Shown piece after piece: positions 1-8,022 of a DNA stretch of 15,758 nt. The translations under genes and the position numbers were made by a program. How positions within the stretch are numbered: position 1 is the first letter of the stretch; every line of letters starts with the position of its first letter. The stretch is from Pseudomonadota bacterium (GTDB lineage: Bacteria > Pseudomonadota > Gammaproteobacteria > Halothiobacillales > Halothiobacillaceae). The DNA is taken from assembly GCA_021795795.1 (NCBI GenBank), contig JAJYPA010000144.1, positions 1-15,758 of the forward strand, written 5' to 3'. Below the pieces are notes generated by a model. It had not been told where the DNA came from. It saw only the letters and a program-made list of their open reading frames with translations, and searched no databases.

Positions 1-882
1 TCGGATGCCGTCTGCGGCAAATAATCCCACTGATTGCCGTTGGTGCTGGTCGGGTTGGTGTCCAAGTTAGAGTAGCCTTCTTGGTAGCCGTCGAACTCCT
101 GTGCTGATGTATACGCTGCATTCATGGTCACCGGAGATCCAGTCAAACATTTTTGGTTGTTTCCGGCGCAGTTGCCGCCCACTAAATGTTCCTGGATGCT
201 GGTGAAGCCAGGGCCGCCATTGGCAACGACATCGTAGAGCATACCCGTGACAAAACCTGCCCCGAATCCTCCAAGAGCACCAAAAACACCACCGATCGCT
301 GCACCGCCAGTAACCGCCGCAAGCACCCCCAAAATGACATCGAAGAACAGCCCCGTGAACCCGCTCTTGGTTGTGGAGTGCAGGAAGCTCTGGAAGGCGG
401 CTGTAGGCAAGGTCGCCCCGGCCCCGGCTGGCACATAGACATACCCGCCGTTGACCTCGAGTTGGCCCAGGTAGTTGTTGCCGAACTGAGCCGTGGCGTT
501 GGTAAGCCCACCGATGGTCTGGGCGTCCTGGCTGACGTTGAGCGAGGCGACGGCGGCGGCGGGGGTGGATGCGGAAGAGCCTGGGACGGGTAACAGGTAG
601 CCTTCCTGCTGCCCGGGTGCCGCGCCTTCAGGGAGCACGGCGGTCCAGACGGGGGCGGTATTGGCCGTTTCCTTGTGGGTCACACTGGCGGTGAACAGAG
701 AACTGCTGGAACTGGTGCTCATGTGGCTTGTGGTGTTGGCCGCCGCGATCCAGCCGATGCCGGACTGGACGTGTTGCATGACCAGGCCGACCGCCGTGTT
801 GAACGCGGCGGGCGTGATGGAGACGAAGGATCCAGGGTTAGGCCCAGCGCCATTACCGTTCTGGCCGGGGATAAACTGCCAG
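1..882 (-). pseudogene. 5'-truncated paralogue of the secreted protein at 3129-4682; runs off the left edge
   Basis: Read on the minus strand, this stretch stays open in one frame and matches the gene at 3129-4682 from that protein's residue 155 (WQF, then PGQNGNG) to beyond the EFDGYQEGYSN stretch, ending at the window edge. All length differences are multiples of three: one codon near 480 and seven codons in the hydrophobic segment at 258-348. No frameshift was found. The similarity stops abruptly at about 882, so the first 154 residues of the paralogue, including its signal peptide, are absent. The frame remains open upstream to an ATG at 965, adding 28 unrelated residues without a signal peptide, but that start would lie inside the divergent lipoprotein gene. 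I therefore read this as a decayed or recombined copy. It could instead be an expressed cytoplasmic variant. Function of the family is unknown to me. Confidence 0.65.
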
Positions 883-948
883 TTTTCGCAAAGATTATTT
901 CTTTGATAGAATTTTGAACCGCCTTCAGCGTTATAGGAAATAGATCGA

Positions 949-1524
949 ATGAGAAATGGACGCATTATCGCACTGGCCATAGCCAGTACATCTTTGGCTG
1001 CCTGCGCCAATATGCCGCAACTTCCACAACTACCATCACCCAACTCTCTCTTGCAACCTTCTGCCACATCACTTCCTGGATATTCTCCGGCCGAAGGTGC
1101 CGCTTCAGCGCAAATTGGTTTAGCGGTGAAGGGTTTTCATAAACTTAGCCCCGTTTTGGCTTCTACAATTTCTTCGGCAGAGCCGTTTATTCAAAAGGTG
1201 GTGGCTACGGTTGCTTGTCTGCAGCCAAAAGTTGAGATGGGATATGAGACAGACATGAACCCTTTGTTACCTTACATTGCTGCAAACAGCAATGGCGCAG
1301 GAACTGCATGGGACTTTTACCACGGTCCATATAGCCAGATACAAGGGTTTCATGGTGGGTGTCTTCAGGTCAAGAAGTTATTTGGATGGCGCACGAACAA
1401 GCAGGGAAATGCGCTGGATTTTGTTGGCGTTTTTTATTACCAAAGCACTGGGGAGTATGCAAGGCAGATTTTCTACCTCACTAAAGGGCAGGATGGTAGT
1501 TGGTATATCAACGGGCTTTCTTGA
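949..1524 (+). CDS. Predicted outer-envelope lipoprotein, unknown function
   Basis: The 191-residue product begins with a short basic end and hydrophobic stretch followed by a clear lipobox, SLAAC, with the lipidated Cys at residue 19. It should be exported by Sec, cleaved by signal peptidase II and anchored in the membrane. A Pro/Leu-rich linker (PQLPQLPSPN, residues 23-32) precedes a globular domain with aromatic and glycine content in its second half (WDFYHGPYSQ near residue 120). An AGGA ten bases upstream is a usable ribosome site for the ATG at 949. The gene is 21 bases ahead of the cold-shock/CFI-box gene, so the two are probably co-transcribed. I do not recognise the family. The lipoprotein call is well supported; the role is not. 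Confidence 0.85.
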   Translation: MRNGRIIALAIASTSLAACANMPQLPQLPSPNSLLQPSATSLPGYSPAEGAASAQIGLAVKGFHKLSPVLASTISSAEPFIQKVVATVACLQPKVEMGYETDMNPLLPYIAANSNGAGTAWDFYHGPYSQIQGFHGGCLQVKKLFGWRTNKQGNALDFVGVFYYQSTGEYARQIFYLTKGQDGSWYINGLS

Positions 1525-1545
1525 CCTTTCTAGGGAGTAGTTAGA

Positions 1546-2109
1546 GTGCAAGGCACGATCAAGTGGTTTTCCGCAGAGAAAGGTTATGGGTTCATCGTCG
1601 CAGACGAAGGCCCGGAGTATTATTTTAATGTCCGTTCCATTCAGGGGGCAGAACTTCCCAGTAATGGGGACATTGTTCGCTTCGACGGAGAGCAGGGAGC
1701 AAAGGGGCTCAAGGCAACATCAATCACGATTCTCGTAAAGGCTCAAGCACAATCGTCTGGTCGATCCCATGATGACAGAGTGGTTTGCCTTCACTGCAAA
1801 AAAACAATGGTTCCGCGAATGGTTACCTATCGTGGAAAGCCTCAAAAATCATTATGCCCATTTTGCGGTGGCGTGTATAAAGATTTCGGCTGGTGTTTCA
1901 TCGCGACCGCCGTTTACGGTGACTATAACGCGCCGGAAGTGATCGCGCTAAGGCGATTCCGTGACCAAATCCTTGCGCCCACCACGATGGGGCGATTTCT
2001 GATCGCGATTTACTACCACGCATCGCCTCCAATCGCCAGATATCTGGCTGGGAGACGGCAGTTGGCCTTGCTTGTGAAGGCCATTCTAAACATTTTTGTT
2101 CACCGGTAG
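1546..2109 (+). CDS. Cold-shock domain / zinc-ribbon / CFI-box C-terminal domain fusion protein
   Basis: The 187-residue protein starts at GTG with GGGAG eight bases upstream. Residues 1-64 form a CspA-type cold-shock domain: GTIKWF at the start, RNP1 as KGYGFI (12-17) and a modified RNP2 as YYFNV (25-29), which lacks the usual VFVH. Cys pairs at 81/84 (CLHC) and 104/107 (CPFC) make a zinc ribbon. The tail begins CFIATAVYG (117-125) and continues EVIALRRFRD (131-140), a YY-x-ASPP motif and a hydrophobic end. This is the CFI-box-CTERM type of C-terminal domain, widespread but poorly understood. Cold-shock domains bind single-stranded nucleic acid, so a nucleic-acid role is likely, perhaps near the membrane through the tail. 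It follows the lipoprotein gene at 949-1524 by 21 bases. The domain calls are firm; the function of the fusion is inferred. Confidence 0.88.
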   Translation: MQGTIKWFSAEKGYGFIVADEGPEYYFNVRSIQGAELPSNGDIVRFDGEQGAKGLKATSITILVKAQAQSSGRSHDDRVVCLHCKKTMVPRMVTYRGKPQKSLCPFCGGVYKDFGWCFIATAVYGDYNAPEVIALRRFRDQILAPTTMGRFLIAIYYHASPPIARYLAGRRQLALLVKAILNIFVHR

Positions 2110-2162
2110 CATGGCCAAGTGCGGCTTTGCGTGTGGGGTGGTCGGACAATGGCAGTGCTAAC

Positions 2163-2294
2163 ATGAACCGTTTTCCACCTCCACCTCCACCAGAATGTGC
2201 GGCCAGCCTGTATCGCTTAACGTTTCGAGACGGCAAAGTGGCGCTGTCGCCCAACTGCGATTTCGGAGAGAAAAAGGCTGCTTGCAAAATTTGA
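2163..2294 (+). CDS. Possible 43-residue small protein with a Pro6 tract
   Basis: An ATG at 2163 opens a 43-codon frame ending in TGA at 2294. It begins MNRFPPPPPPECAASLYRL and then reads FRDGKVALSPNCDFGEKKAAC. The composition is protein-like: a proline run encoded by a CCACCT repeat, then a mixed polar/hydrophobic tail. The frame stays open upstream, so GTG 2133 is another possible start. No good ribosome site precedes the ATG. The stretch lies between the CFI-box gene and the promoter of the next lipoprotein. It may be a small gene, the remnant of a larger one, or chance. Confidence 0.3.
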   Translation: MNRFPPPPPPECAASLYRLTFRDGKVALSPNCDFGEKKAACKI

Positions 2295-2295
2295 A

Positions 2296-2304
2296 TGGTA
2301 CAAT
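2296..2304 (+). promoter_or_regulatory. Candidate extended -10 promoter for the lipoprotein gene at 2338
   Basis: TGGTACAAT fits the extended -10 pattern TGnTAnAAT and lies about 34 bases ahead of the ATG at 2338. No good -35 hexamer lies at the right spacing; TTGCAA at 2282 is too close. Extended -10 promoters can work without a -35. Confidence 0.35.
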
Positions 2305-2337
2305 AATCCCATGATGAACAAACAAGGAGATACCATC

Positions 2338-3063
2338 ATGAATCGTAGTTTAAGAACTGCCGCCAAGCTTGCAGCCTTCGCCGGGGCCGCTGCACTGCTG
2401 AGTGGGTGCGCTGCTAACAACCTGCATATCGCTGGAAATAGCCCGTTGCGTAATGCCGCCTTTGTCCAGAAAGAGTTCAAAGGACATGCTTTCGTGCTTG
2501 GGACTGTCACTGCCGCATCGAGTCAGATGCAGGCTACTGCCAATCACACGTTGCCAACGGAAGCGTATCTCGAGTTGCTTCGCAACGATCTGGAAAAGGC
2601 GTTTAAAAATGCTGGGCTAAATAATGGGACTAAGCCGGCCTATCGGGTTGACGTGGAAGTGGACCAGTTTTACTTTAAATCGGGAGTTGGCGGATTCCAC
2701 GTTGGACACCTGTATGCCACAGATACGATCATTGGAGGAAACTCAACAATACATATCCCCATTAAGCTGTGGGATGGGGGTGGTTATATTTATGGTTATT
2801 GGCACGCCCCTGTTTGGGATTATTGTCGTCGGTTGATTCCTTTGACGGCAATCTACACGGATAAAGCAATCCTACGATTAAAAAATGGTGAGCGAATCAC
2901 AAGTGGTAGCTTGGGTACTTCTGGCGATGTGGCCGGTCAGCATATAGATTTGTACAATCTTGGGAAATTCGGTATCAAAGAGCTCACGAAATCTGAAATC
3001 GAAAAGGTGACTGGATACTCTGTACAGCAATTACACGCATTTGACAAGAGTAGTGGGGCCTAA
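2338..3063 (+). CDS. Predicted lipoprotein, unknown function
   Basis: I place the start at ATG 2338 because AAGGAGA sits seven bases upstream; the in-frame ATG at 2311 has no ribosome site and would spoil the signal peptide. The 241-residue product has a textbook lipoprotein signal: Arg/Lys-containing start, Ala/Leu-rich core and lipobox LLSGC with Cys24. The mature part contains a region that could form a beta-rich domain (YRVDVEVDQFYFKSG), a Gly/Tyr-rich stretch (WDGGGYIYGYWHAP) and a conserved-looking C-terminal helix (KELTKSEIEKVTGYS). The general pattern of a Cys anchor and a helix near residue 90 (LELLRNDLEKAFKNAG) resembles small outer-membrane assembly lipoproteins, but I cannot assign a family. 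The gene ends in a strong terminator and faces the secreted-protein gene convergently. Confidence 0.88.
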   Translation: MNRSLRTAAKLAAFAGAAALLSGCAANNLHIAGNSPLRNAAFVQKEFKGHAFVLGTVTAASSQMQATANHTLPTEAYLELLRNDLEKAFKNAGLNNGTKPAYRVDVEVDQFYFKSGVGGFHVGHLYATDTIIGGNSTIHIPIKLWDGGGYIYGYWHAPVWDYCRRLIPLTAIYTDKAILRLKNGERITSGSLGTSGDVAGQHIDLYNLGKFGIKELTKSEIEKVTGYSVQQLHAFDKSSGA

Positions 3064-3083
3064 TCAAAGACCCAATCATGAGT

Positions 3084-3114
3084 AAAAAGGCGACCTACTC
3101 AGGCCGCCTTTTTT
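3084..3114. terminator. Bidirectional intrinsic terminator
   Basis: AAAAAGGCG (3084-3092) pairs with CGCCTTTTT (3105-3113). The stem extends inward through CCT/AGG after one mismatch, closing on an ACTC loop. T-runs flank it on both strands, so it can end both the lipoprotein transcript (plus) and the secreted-protein transcript (minus). Confidence 0.9.
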
Positions 3115-3128
3115 GATGTGTCATTGGG

Positions 3129-4682
3129 CTATGGAATGCCAGTCCCCGTAATTCCACCTGTGTTACTTCCAAAATTAATATATCCGTTACCCGTCTTTTG
3201 TGCCTGATTCGCCATATCAGAGAGTGTTTCCCCTTTCTGTGCCTGGCCAGGTGTAATAGTGGTTTGCTTGTACCCCTGTCCGAATCCGCCTTGCACGTTT
3301 TGTGGTGCCTGTTCAACGGCAGCCGCAGATTGCGGAAGGTAATCCCACTGGTTGGTCTGTGCAGTAGGGTTGGTGTCGGAGTTGGAATAGCCTTCCTGGT
3401 AGCCGTCGAACTCCTGCGCGGATGTGTATGCCGCGTTCATGGCTACCGGTGGTCCGGTTAGGCATTTCTGATTGCTACCAGCGCAGTTGCCACCTACGAG
3501 ATGCTCCTGGATATTAGTGAATCCTGGGCCGCCATTGGCAACGACATCAAAGAGCATGCCCGTGACAAAACCGGCTGCAGCTCCGGCTCCGGCTGCTGCC
3601 AACCCAGTAATGGCAAGCCCTGCCAGCGGCGCAGCCGCCCCAAAGGTTACCGCCGTAATCACCGCCAGGATAATATCAAAGAACAACCCCGTGAACCCAC
3701 TCTTGGTTGTGGAATGCAGAAAGCTCTGAAAAGCGGCGGTAGGCAAGGACGCCCCGGCCCCGGCGGGGACATAGACATAGCCGCCGTTGACCTCGAGTTG
3801 CCCCAAGTAATTGGATGGACCAAACTGTGCTGTAGCGTTGGTGAGTCCGCCGATGGTCTGGGCGTCCTGGCTGACGTTGAGCGAGGCGACGGCGGCCTGC
3901 GGAGTGGACGCGGAAGACCCCGGGACGGGCAATAGGTAGCCTTCCTGCTGGCCGGGGGCGGCACCTTCAGGGAGCACGGCGGTCCAGACCGGCGCGGTAT
4001 TGGCCGTTTCCTTGTGGGTTATGCTGGCGGTGAACAGAGAGCTGCTGGAACTGGTGCTCATGTGGCTGGTGGTATTGGCCGCCGCGACCCAGCCGATGCC
4101 GGACTGGACATGTTGCATGACGAGGCCGACCGCCGTATTGAAGGCGGCGGGCGTGATGGAGACGAATGACCCAGCGTTGGGGCCAGCGCCGTTACCGTTC
4201 TGGCCGGGGACAAACTGCCAGAACGGGTTGGTGTTCTCAAAATCCTGGGTGAACACGTTACCCATCGTTGGCGTGAACTGCGCCATTTCGATGATGCCTT
4301 GGCCGTTGGGCTGCTTGACGAGGCGCACGACGAAGATGGTGCCGGACAGGGTTCCAGGATCGTAATTCGCAAATACGACCGGGCTGTTCCAGGGCATGTC
4401 GAACGTATTGCCGCCATGGGCGATCGCCTGAACCTGGCTCGCGGAGAGTTTCACGAGCGCAACCGCGCCGCCCAGGTTATTATCGACGTAGATCTTGTCC
4501 GTATTCAGAGAATTGTACAGTGCCTGAACATTGTTCGGGGTGGTGAACGTCTGCTGGGCCTGCCAGTTCATGCCGGCGGTCACGGCGTAGGCTTGTTCCA
4601 GAGGCATGGCGACGCCGACACCGACGAAGATGGCTGCGGCGATGGCTTGGCGGAGACGGTATTTACGGTTGTTCTTTGGCAT
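3129..4682 (-). CDS. Large Sec-exported protein with a central Gly/Ala-rich hydrophobic segment, unknown function
   Basis: The 517-residue product starts at ATG 4682 with AAAGGAA six bases upstream. A basic, hydrophobic leader ends in AYA (31-33), a good signal peptidase I site, so it is exported. Residues 34-154 have no counterpart in the truncated copy at 1-882. Next come a Gly/Asn-rich patch (PGQNGNGAGPNAG), a Ser run (STSSSSS) and a domain ending near residue 330. Residues about 332-380 form a long hydrophobic Ala/Gly-rich stretch that could span or insert into a membrane. The tail is Gln/Asn/Gly-rich and includes the stretch NCAGSNQKC, whose two Cys could form a small disulphide loop. 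The gene shares its element with T4SS genes but is not adjacent to them. A surface, pilus-associated or pore-forming role would be speculation. The gene call is firm. Confidence 0.85.
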   Translation of the reverse strand: MPKNNRKYRLRQAIAAAIFVGVGVAMPLEQAYAVTAGMNWQAQQTFTTPNNVQALYNSLNTDKIYVDNNLGGAVALVKLSASQVQAIAHGGNTFDMPWNSPVVFANYDPGTLSGTIFVVRLVKQPNGQGIIEMAQFTPTMGNVFTQDFENTNPFWQFVPGQNGNGAGPNAGSFVSITPAAFNTAVGLVMQHVQSGIGWVAAANTTSHMSTSSSSSLFTASITHKETANTAPVWTAVLPEGAAPGQQEGYLLPVPGSSASTPQAAVASLNVSQDAQTIGGLTNATAQFGPSNYLGQLEVNGGYVYVPAGAGASLPTAAFQSFLHSTTKSGFTGLFFDIILAVITAVTFGAAAPLAGLAITGLAAAGAGAAAGFVTGMLFDVVANGGPGFTNIQEHLVGGNCAGSNQKCLTGPPVAMNAAYTSAQEFDGYQEGYSNSDTNPTAQTNQWDYLPQSAAAVEQAPQNVQGGFGQGYKQTTITPGQAQKGETLSDMANQAQKTGNGYINFGSNTGGITGTGIP

Positions 4683-4727
4683 GACGGGTTCCTTTGGCGC
4701 TGGTGTGCAGGTTCCGAACGCTTTGTA

Positions 4728-4733
4728 TTTATA
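4728..4733 (-). promoter_or_regulatory. Weak candidate -10 box for the secreted-protein gene
   Basis: On the minus strand the sequence reads TATAAATAC about 45 bases ahead of the ATG at 4682. No convincing -35 hexamer lies 16-18 bases further upstream, so confidence is low. Confidence 0.25.
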
Positions 4734-4791
4734 GCGGAAAGGGTTGAGATGTTGTTGGCAAAAAACGGCATATTTGTTTGGATTATGTTGA

Positions 4792-4809
4792 CACCAACTA
4801 TCGTTGGTG
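4792..4809. repeat. Perfect 7-bp inverted repeat in the divergent intergenic region
   Basis: CACCAAC (4792-4798) and GTTGGTG (4803-4809) are exact inverse copies around a TATC loop. The element lies in the 294-base stretch between the divergent secreted-protein gene (4682) and helicase gene (4977). It could be an operator or an RNA hairpin; no T-run follows, so it is not a terminator. Apart from this and the weak -10 box, I see nothing clear in the stretch. Confidence 0.45.
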
Positions 4810-4976
4810 GTCCACTTTCAGCTTGGTTGGCGACGGTGTGCCAGATTGTGGAGGTAGGGAGTGTTGGGAAGAAATTTCTGCTTGTTTAACCTGGGTTGCG
4901 TGATGGGCTATTTTGGAAATTGTCTAAATTCTCCTTTCCCGCTGTTAGTCGCTTTTTTGCTTCCGTGTAACGGGGT

Positions 4977-7460
4977 ATGAGCATTCTCACAAAATTTCTC
5001 GCGTGGTTCATTCGTGAGCATATCGGGGAAAAAGAGCGGGCCGCCCGTCAGGCAGGCTATCAAGAAGCAACCAAAGCGATTGGGAAGCAGTTGAAGAATC
5101 GCCAGGATGACATAGACTCATTGACGGAACAGTTGGCACAGATTGAGAAGGACCGCACATGGATTATCCGAGATGACAGGACTGTCCCCGATATACATGC
5201 GGACACGTCGATCTATGGACCTAAATGTTTGCCAGTTACCATAAATCTGCAACAGCAGATGCGAGATGCCGTCGACCAACTTGTCCGGCAAGGCAAGCTA
5301 TCCATGCCAACGGAAGAGCAGTGGGCGATGATCCTGAATGATTATCCAGCAACCTGTGTAGTCGCTGGCGCTGGTTCCGGAAAATCTACGACGTTGGTAC
5401 TTAGGGTGGTTTTCCTAGCCTGTTATCTTGGTATCCCTCTTTCGAAAATAACGGTAGTCTCATTTACTCGGAAATCTTGCAAGGAATTACGCGAAAAGAT
5501 CGTCGAGAAGCTTTCCCTGGCACCATGGTCTGAGCGTCTAAAAGTGTCGGAGAGCCAATCTCTGGAAGATATATCGCGAACACTGGTGAGCACTTTCCAC
5601 GCGGCTCTCAACAGAATGGCCAAAAAGGTTTTCCCAAATGTTCAATGGTTCGATGTTATTGGGGAAAAGCACCACGATGAAGATGAGATAGACAATCCTG
5701 TCGGGATGGTCAAGCTCGATGAACAGCAAATTGAGTTGCTAAAAGAAGCTTATATTCATTGTTACCAGGGTAACAGCGACTTTCAGAAACATATTGACGA
5801 GATGATGCGGATCGAAGCCGACAAATCATCTTATGGGGCAAGCGATAAAGATGGCGATGTTGAGGCCGCTAAGAAAGGTTCCTTATTGCCAGCCAGCAAC
5901 CGTGATTTAGCGCTGGTCAAGCTTGTAAACGAGCGTTTTACGGTGATCGCAAAGAAGTTGAAACTCAACTGGCCTCCGGAAGGAGTAGATCTTACGCCTG
6001 TCTGCCTTGCGGACATGGGCATACCGAATGTTTTTTACGCTAATGGAACCATTTCAAAATCTGGACGGCCAATATTTCTTAGCCTAAACGGGATGTTAAA
6101 CAGGGAATCACTATTCTTCACTGGAGAGAAGATTGGGGATGGTGCGGATGCGTTTTCGGTCCTTGCAGCCGGTAAAGTTCGTCGTATGATCATAAAAAGC
6201 TACTATGGTGGGAACGCCTTGGATATACGTAGCACGAAAGATATTGCTCGACTCGATATTGATGTGCTGCGTGGATCTGTTAGTTCGAGTGCGCCAAGAT
6301 TTCAGCTGCAACTCGATGGCGAAACGTCAGCAACAGACATCCTTCAAGCATTGTATGACCAGGGGTCTTTTATCGAGAATCTTGGTGTCGAAGTCCCGTT
6401 TTTGTTAGGGAAATGCGAATTCAAAAGTGGTTCGCTAGAATATCGCTTTGCTTCTGCGCTTGCACTTTTCTGGAAAACGTTTGAGGAAACGCTTAGAGAA
6501 AAAAACATATTAACTTTCAATCGTGCTTTCATCGCCCTTGCACAGGCCGGTCACGACAAATTCAGCAAGATTTCTCCAGTTGTTCTGGAGCCATTTACAC
6601 ATCTGCTAATCGACGAATTTCAGGATATTTCCCCCCAAATTGTGGCTTGGTTGAAGAATATTCAATCCTATATTTCTGCGCACAACGGGAATCCGACTAT
6701 TGAAGCTATCGGAGATGACTGGCAATCCATCTACGGTTGGAGGGGAAGCGCACCGCAGATATTTATAAATTTCCACATTCACTTTCCAGTGCATACGTCG
6801 CTTGGAAGGCAAAATCAACTAATGATGATGACAAATTTTCGTAGTGTTGGTCCTATTGTATTAGACGCGGAAAAAATCCTTGCGCCTATAGAGATTAAAA
6901 TAGATAAGAAAGGAAATTGTTTTCAACAAGCTGGGCCAGGGGATCATGGAGTTATCCTGAAAATAGCTGATTCATCTAATATAGAAGGCGAAGGCATTAT
7001 TGTTGATGAGATTATTAAACAAATGAAGTTTGCCCGCAATATGCAGAATGCAGACAAAAATCATGTGTTAGTTCTTTCGAGAACTAATCAAGTAAAAAAC
7101 AAAATTAAGGCATCTGTTGAAAATCGAATCGGGGAACCTTTTGGCACAGATAGCTCCATCCAATTTATGACATATCACCAAGCAAAGGGTTTGCAGGGTG
7201 AGGTTGCCGTTCTCTGTGAGGATTGCGTCAGTGGAGATTCGCACACTTTACGCAATGCTATATATAAATCATCTGGATTGTTCCCAAACAATTATACCTA
7301 TGATTTAGCTATGGATGATGAGGCCTATAGATTAGGATATGTGGGGGTTACACGCGGTATTCGTCGCGTACTCTGGCTCGTAAAAGAAGCCAAAGGCGCA
7401 TCTCGGTTCTTCGTTGAAGCAATCCCCATTTATAAAGAAGTTGATAAGTTGGGCGTGTGA
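4977..7460 (+). CDS. UvrD/Rep-type superfamily 1 DNA helicase with N-terminal helical extension
   Basis: The 827-residue protein carries the full SF1A set: Q-motif PTEEQW (Q115), Walker A GAGSGKST (131-138), motif Ia VVSFTRK (160-166), motif II DEFQD (546-550), motif III GDDWQSIYGWRG (579-590), NFRS (620-623), motif V TYHQAKGLQGE (732-742) and motif VI YVGVTRG (788-794). It should be an ATP-driven 3'-5' DNA translocase. About 380 residues separate Ia and II, so the 1B insertion is large and has no family I recognise. The first 110 residues are extra; 15-60 look coiled-coil (EKERAARQAG, then DDIDSLTEQLAQIEK), a layout reminiscent of helicase IV (HelD). No nuclease domain or partner is adjacent. 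The 3' half is visibly richer in A/T than the AAA+ operon, suggesting a different origin. The ribosome site (CGGGGT, very close to ATG) is weak. A repair or defence role is inference. Confidence 0.92.
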   Translation: MSILTKFLAWFIREHIGEKERAARQAGYQEATKAIGKQLKNRQDDIDSLTEQLAQIEKDRTWIIRDDRTVPDIHADTSIYGPKCLPVTINLQQQMRDAVDQLVRQGKLSMPTEEQWAMILNDYPATCVVAGAGSGKSTTLVLRVVFLACYLGIPLSKITVVSFTRKSCKELREKIVEKLSLAPWSERLKVSESQSLEDISRTLVSTFHAALNRMAKKVFPNVQWFDVIGEKHHDEDEIDNPVGMVKLDEQQIELLKEAYIHCYQGNSDFQKHIDEMMRIEADKSSYGASDKDGDVEAAKKGSLLPASNRDLALVKLVNERFTVIAKKLKLNWPPEGVDLTPVCLADMGIPNVFYANGTISKSGRPIFLSLNGMLNRESLFFTGEKIGDGADAFSVLAAGKVRRMIIKSYYGGNALDIRSTKDIARLDIDVLRGSVSSSAPRFQLQLDGETSATDILQALYDQGSFIENLGVEVPFLLGKCEFKSGSLEYRFASALALFWKTFEETLREKNILTFNRAFIALAQAGHDKFSKISPVVLEPFTHLLIDEFQDISPQIVAWLKNIQSYISAHNGNPTIEAIGDDWQSIYGWRGSAPQIFINFHIHFPVHTSLGRQNQLMMMTNFRSVGPIVLDAEKILAPIEIKIDKKGNCFQQAGPGDHGVILKIADSSNIEGEGIIVDEIIKQMKFARNMQNADKNHVLVLSRTNQVKNKIKASVENRIGEPFGTDSSIQFMTYHQAKGLQGEVAVLCEDCVSGDSHTLRNAIYKSSGLFPNNYTYDLAMDDEAYRLGYVGVTRGIRRVLWLVKEAKGASRFFVEAIPIYKEVDKLGV

Positions 7461-7512
7461 CTAAATCCGAGGATCATTTACTCTTCAGGGTGTGGAGCAG
7501 TCGCAATGAGCT

Positions 7513-8022
7513 TTAGAATGCATTATCCTCGATATGCGTACAAGCCTTTATCTCAGCTTTCCAGGATTGGCCAAGATGCTTTCTCCAATTAACATGGCCC
7601 TCTGTCTCGATAAGGTCAGAACTGCCGCAAATGCCGTAACCAACTCGGTTGATTTGGAACCAAACACGCGCCTGGAGTAGCCATTCAGACTGATCCTTGC
7701 TTAGTTCTATGGAGTCTAAGAACGTCACGTATCTATCCCAATCATTATATTCATGATATCGTTTCTTTAGCAGGATATGGGAAGTTGCTCTGAGTGGTTC
7801 CTGAGCTATTCCCCATGCTTTCCTAATGATTTCAGGAGCATTTGGAATCTCGCAAGAATACGCATTTCCATTTGAGTTAGACCATTCACAAACATAGCAC
7901 TCCCCAACGAACACGCGGTCTATTTTATTAGCATGCATCCAAGCCACCTGGGCAGAAAAGCCTGCCATCATGCCATCAAGTTGAAGGGTCCGTACCAGTG
8001 TTTGATTCATATTCATATTCAC
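7513..8022 (-). CDS. Hypothetical protein, 169 residues, coupled to the upstream gene
   Basis: The frame begins at GTG 8022 inside the stop region of the previous gene (ATGTGA, four-base GTGA overlap), which suggests translational coupling. ATG codons at 8016 and 8010 are alternatives because the start is a repeated GTGAAT/ATGAAT/ATGAAT hexamer. The product has no signal peptide or membrane segment. It contains several Cys (ECYVCEW near residue 42, later YSCE and GYGICGSS), many Trp, and a C-terminal stretch HVNWRKHLGQSWKAEIKAC. I do not recognise the family. It is convergent with the helicase gene, 52 bases apart, with no clear terminator between. Confidence 0.75.
   Translation of the reverse strand: MNMNMNQTLVRTLQLDGMMAGFSAQVAWMHANKIDRVFVGECYVCEWSNSNGNAYSCEIPNAPEIIRKAWGIAQEPLRATSHILLKKRYHEYNDWDRYVTFLDSIELSKDQSEWLLQARVWFQINRVGYGICGSSDLIETEGHVNWRKHLGQSWKAEIKACTHIEDNAF

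Noticed and set aside
182..511. Minus-strand frame of 109 codons
   Set aside because: It is out of frame with the paralogous reading, which aligns with the protein at 3129-4682; it is a shadow, mirrored at 3659-3964.
186..593. Plus-strand open frame of 135 codons, with a similar one at 3501-3935
   Set aside because: Both lie antisense to the two secreted-protein copies and resemble each other only because the opposite strand is duplicated. No ribosome site.
3084..3114. Possible attachment site or small RNA
   Set aside because: The stem with T-runs on both sides between convergent genes is fully explained as a bidirectional terminator.
4977..7460. Gabija-type defence helicase (GajB)
   Set aside because: The helicase type fits, but no GajA-like nuclease gene is adjacent, and the N-terminal extension and insertion differ from what I expect of GajB.
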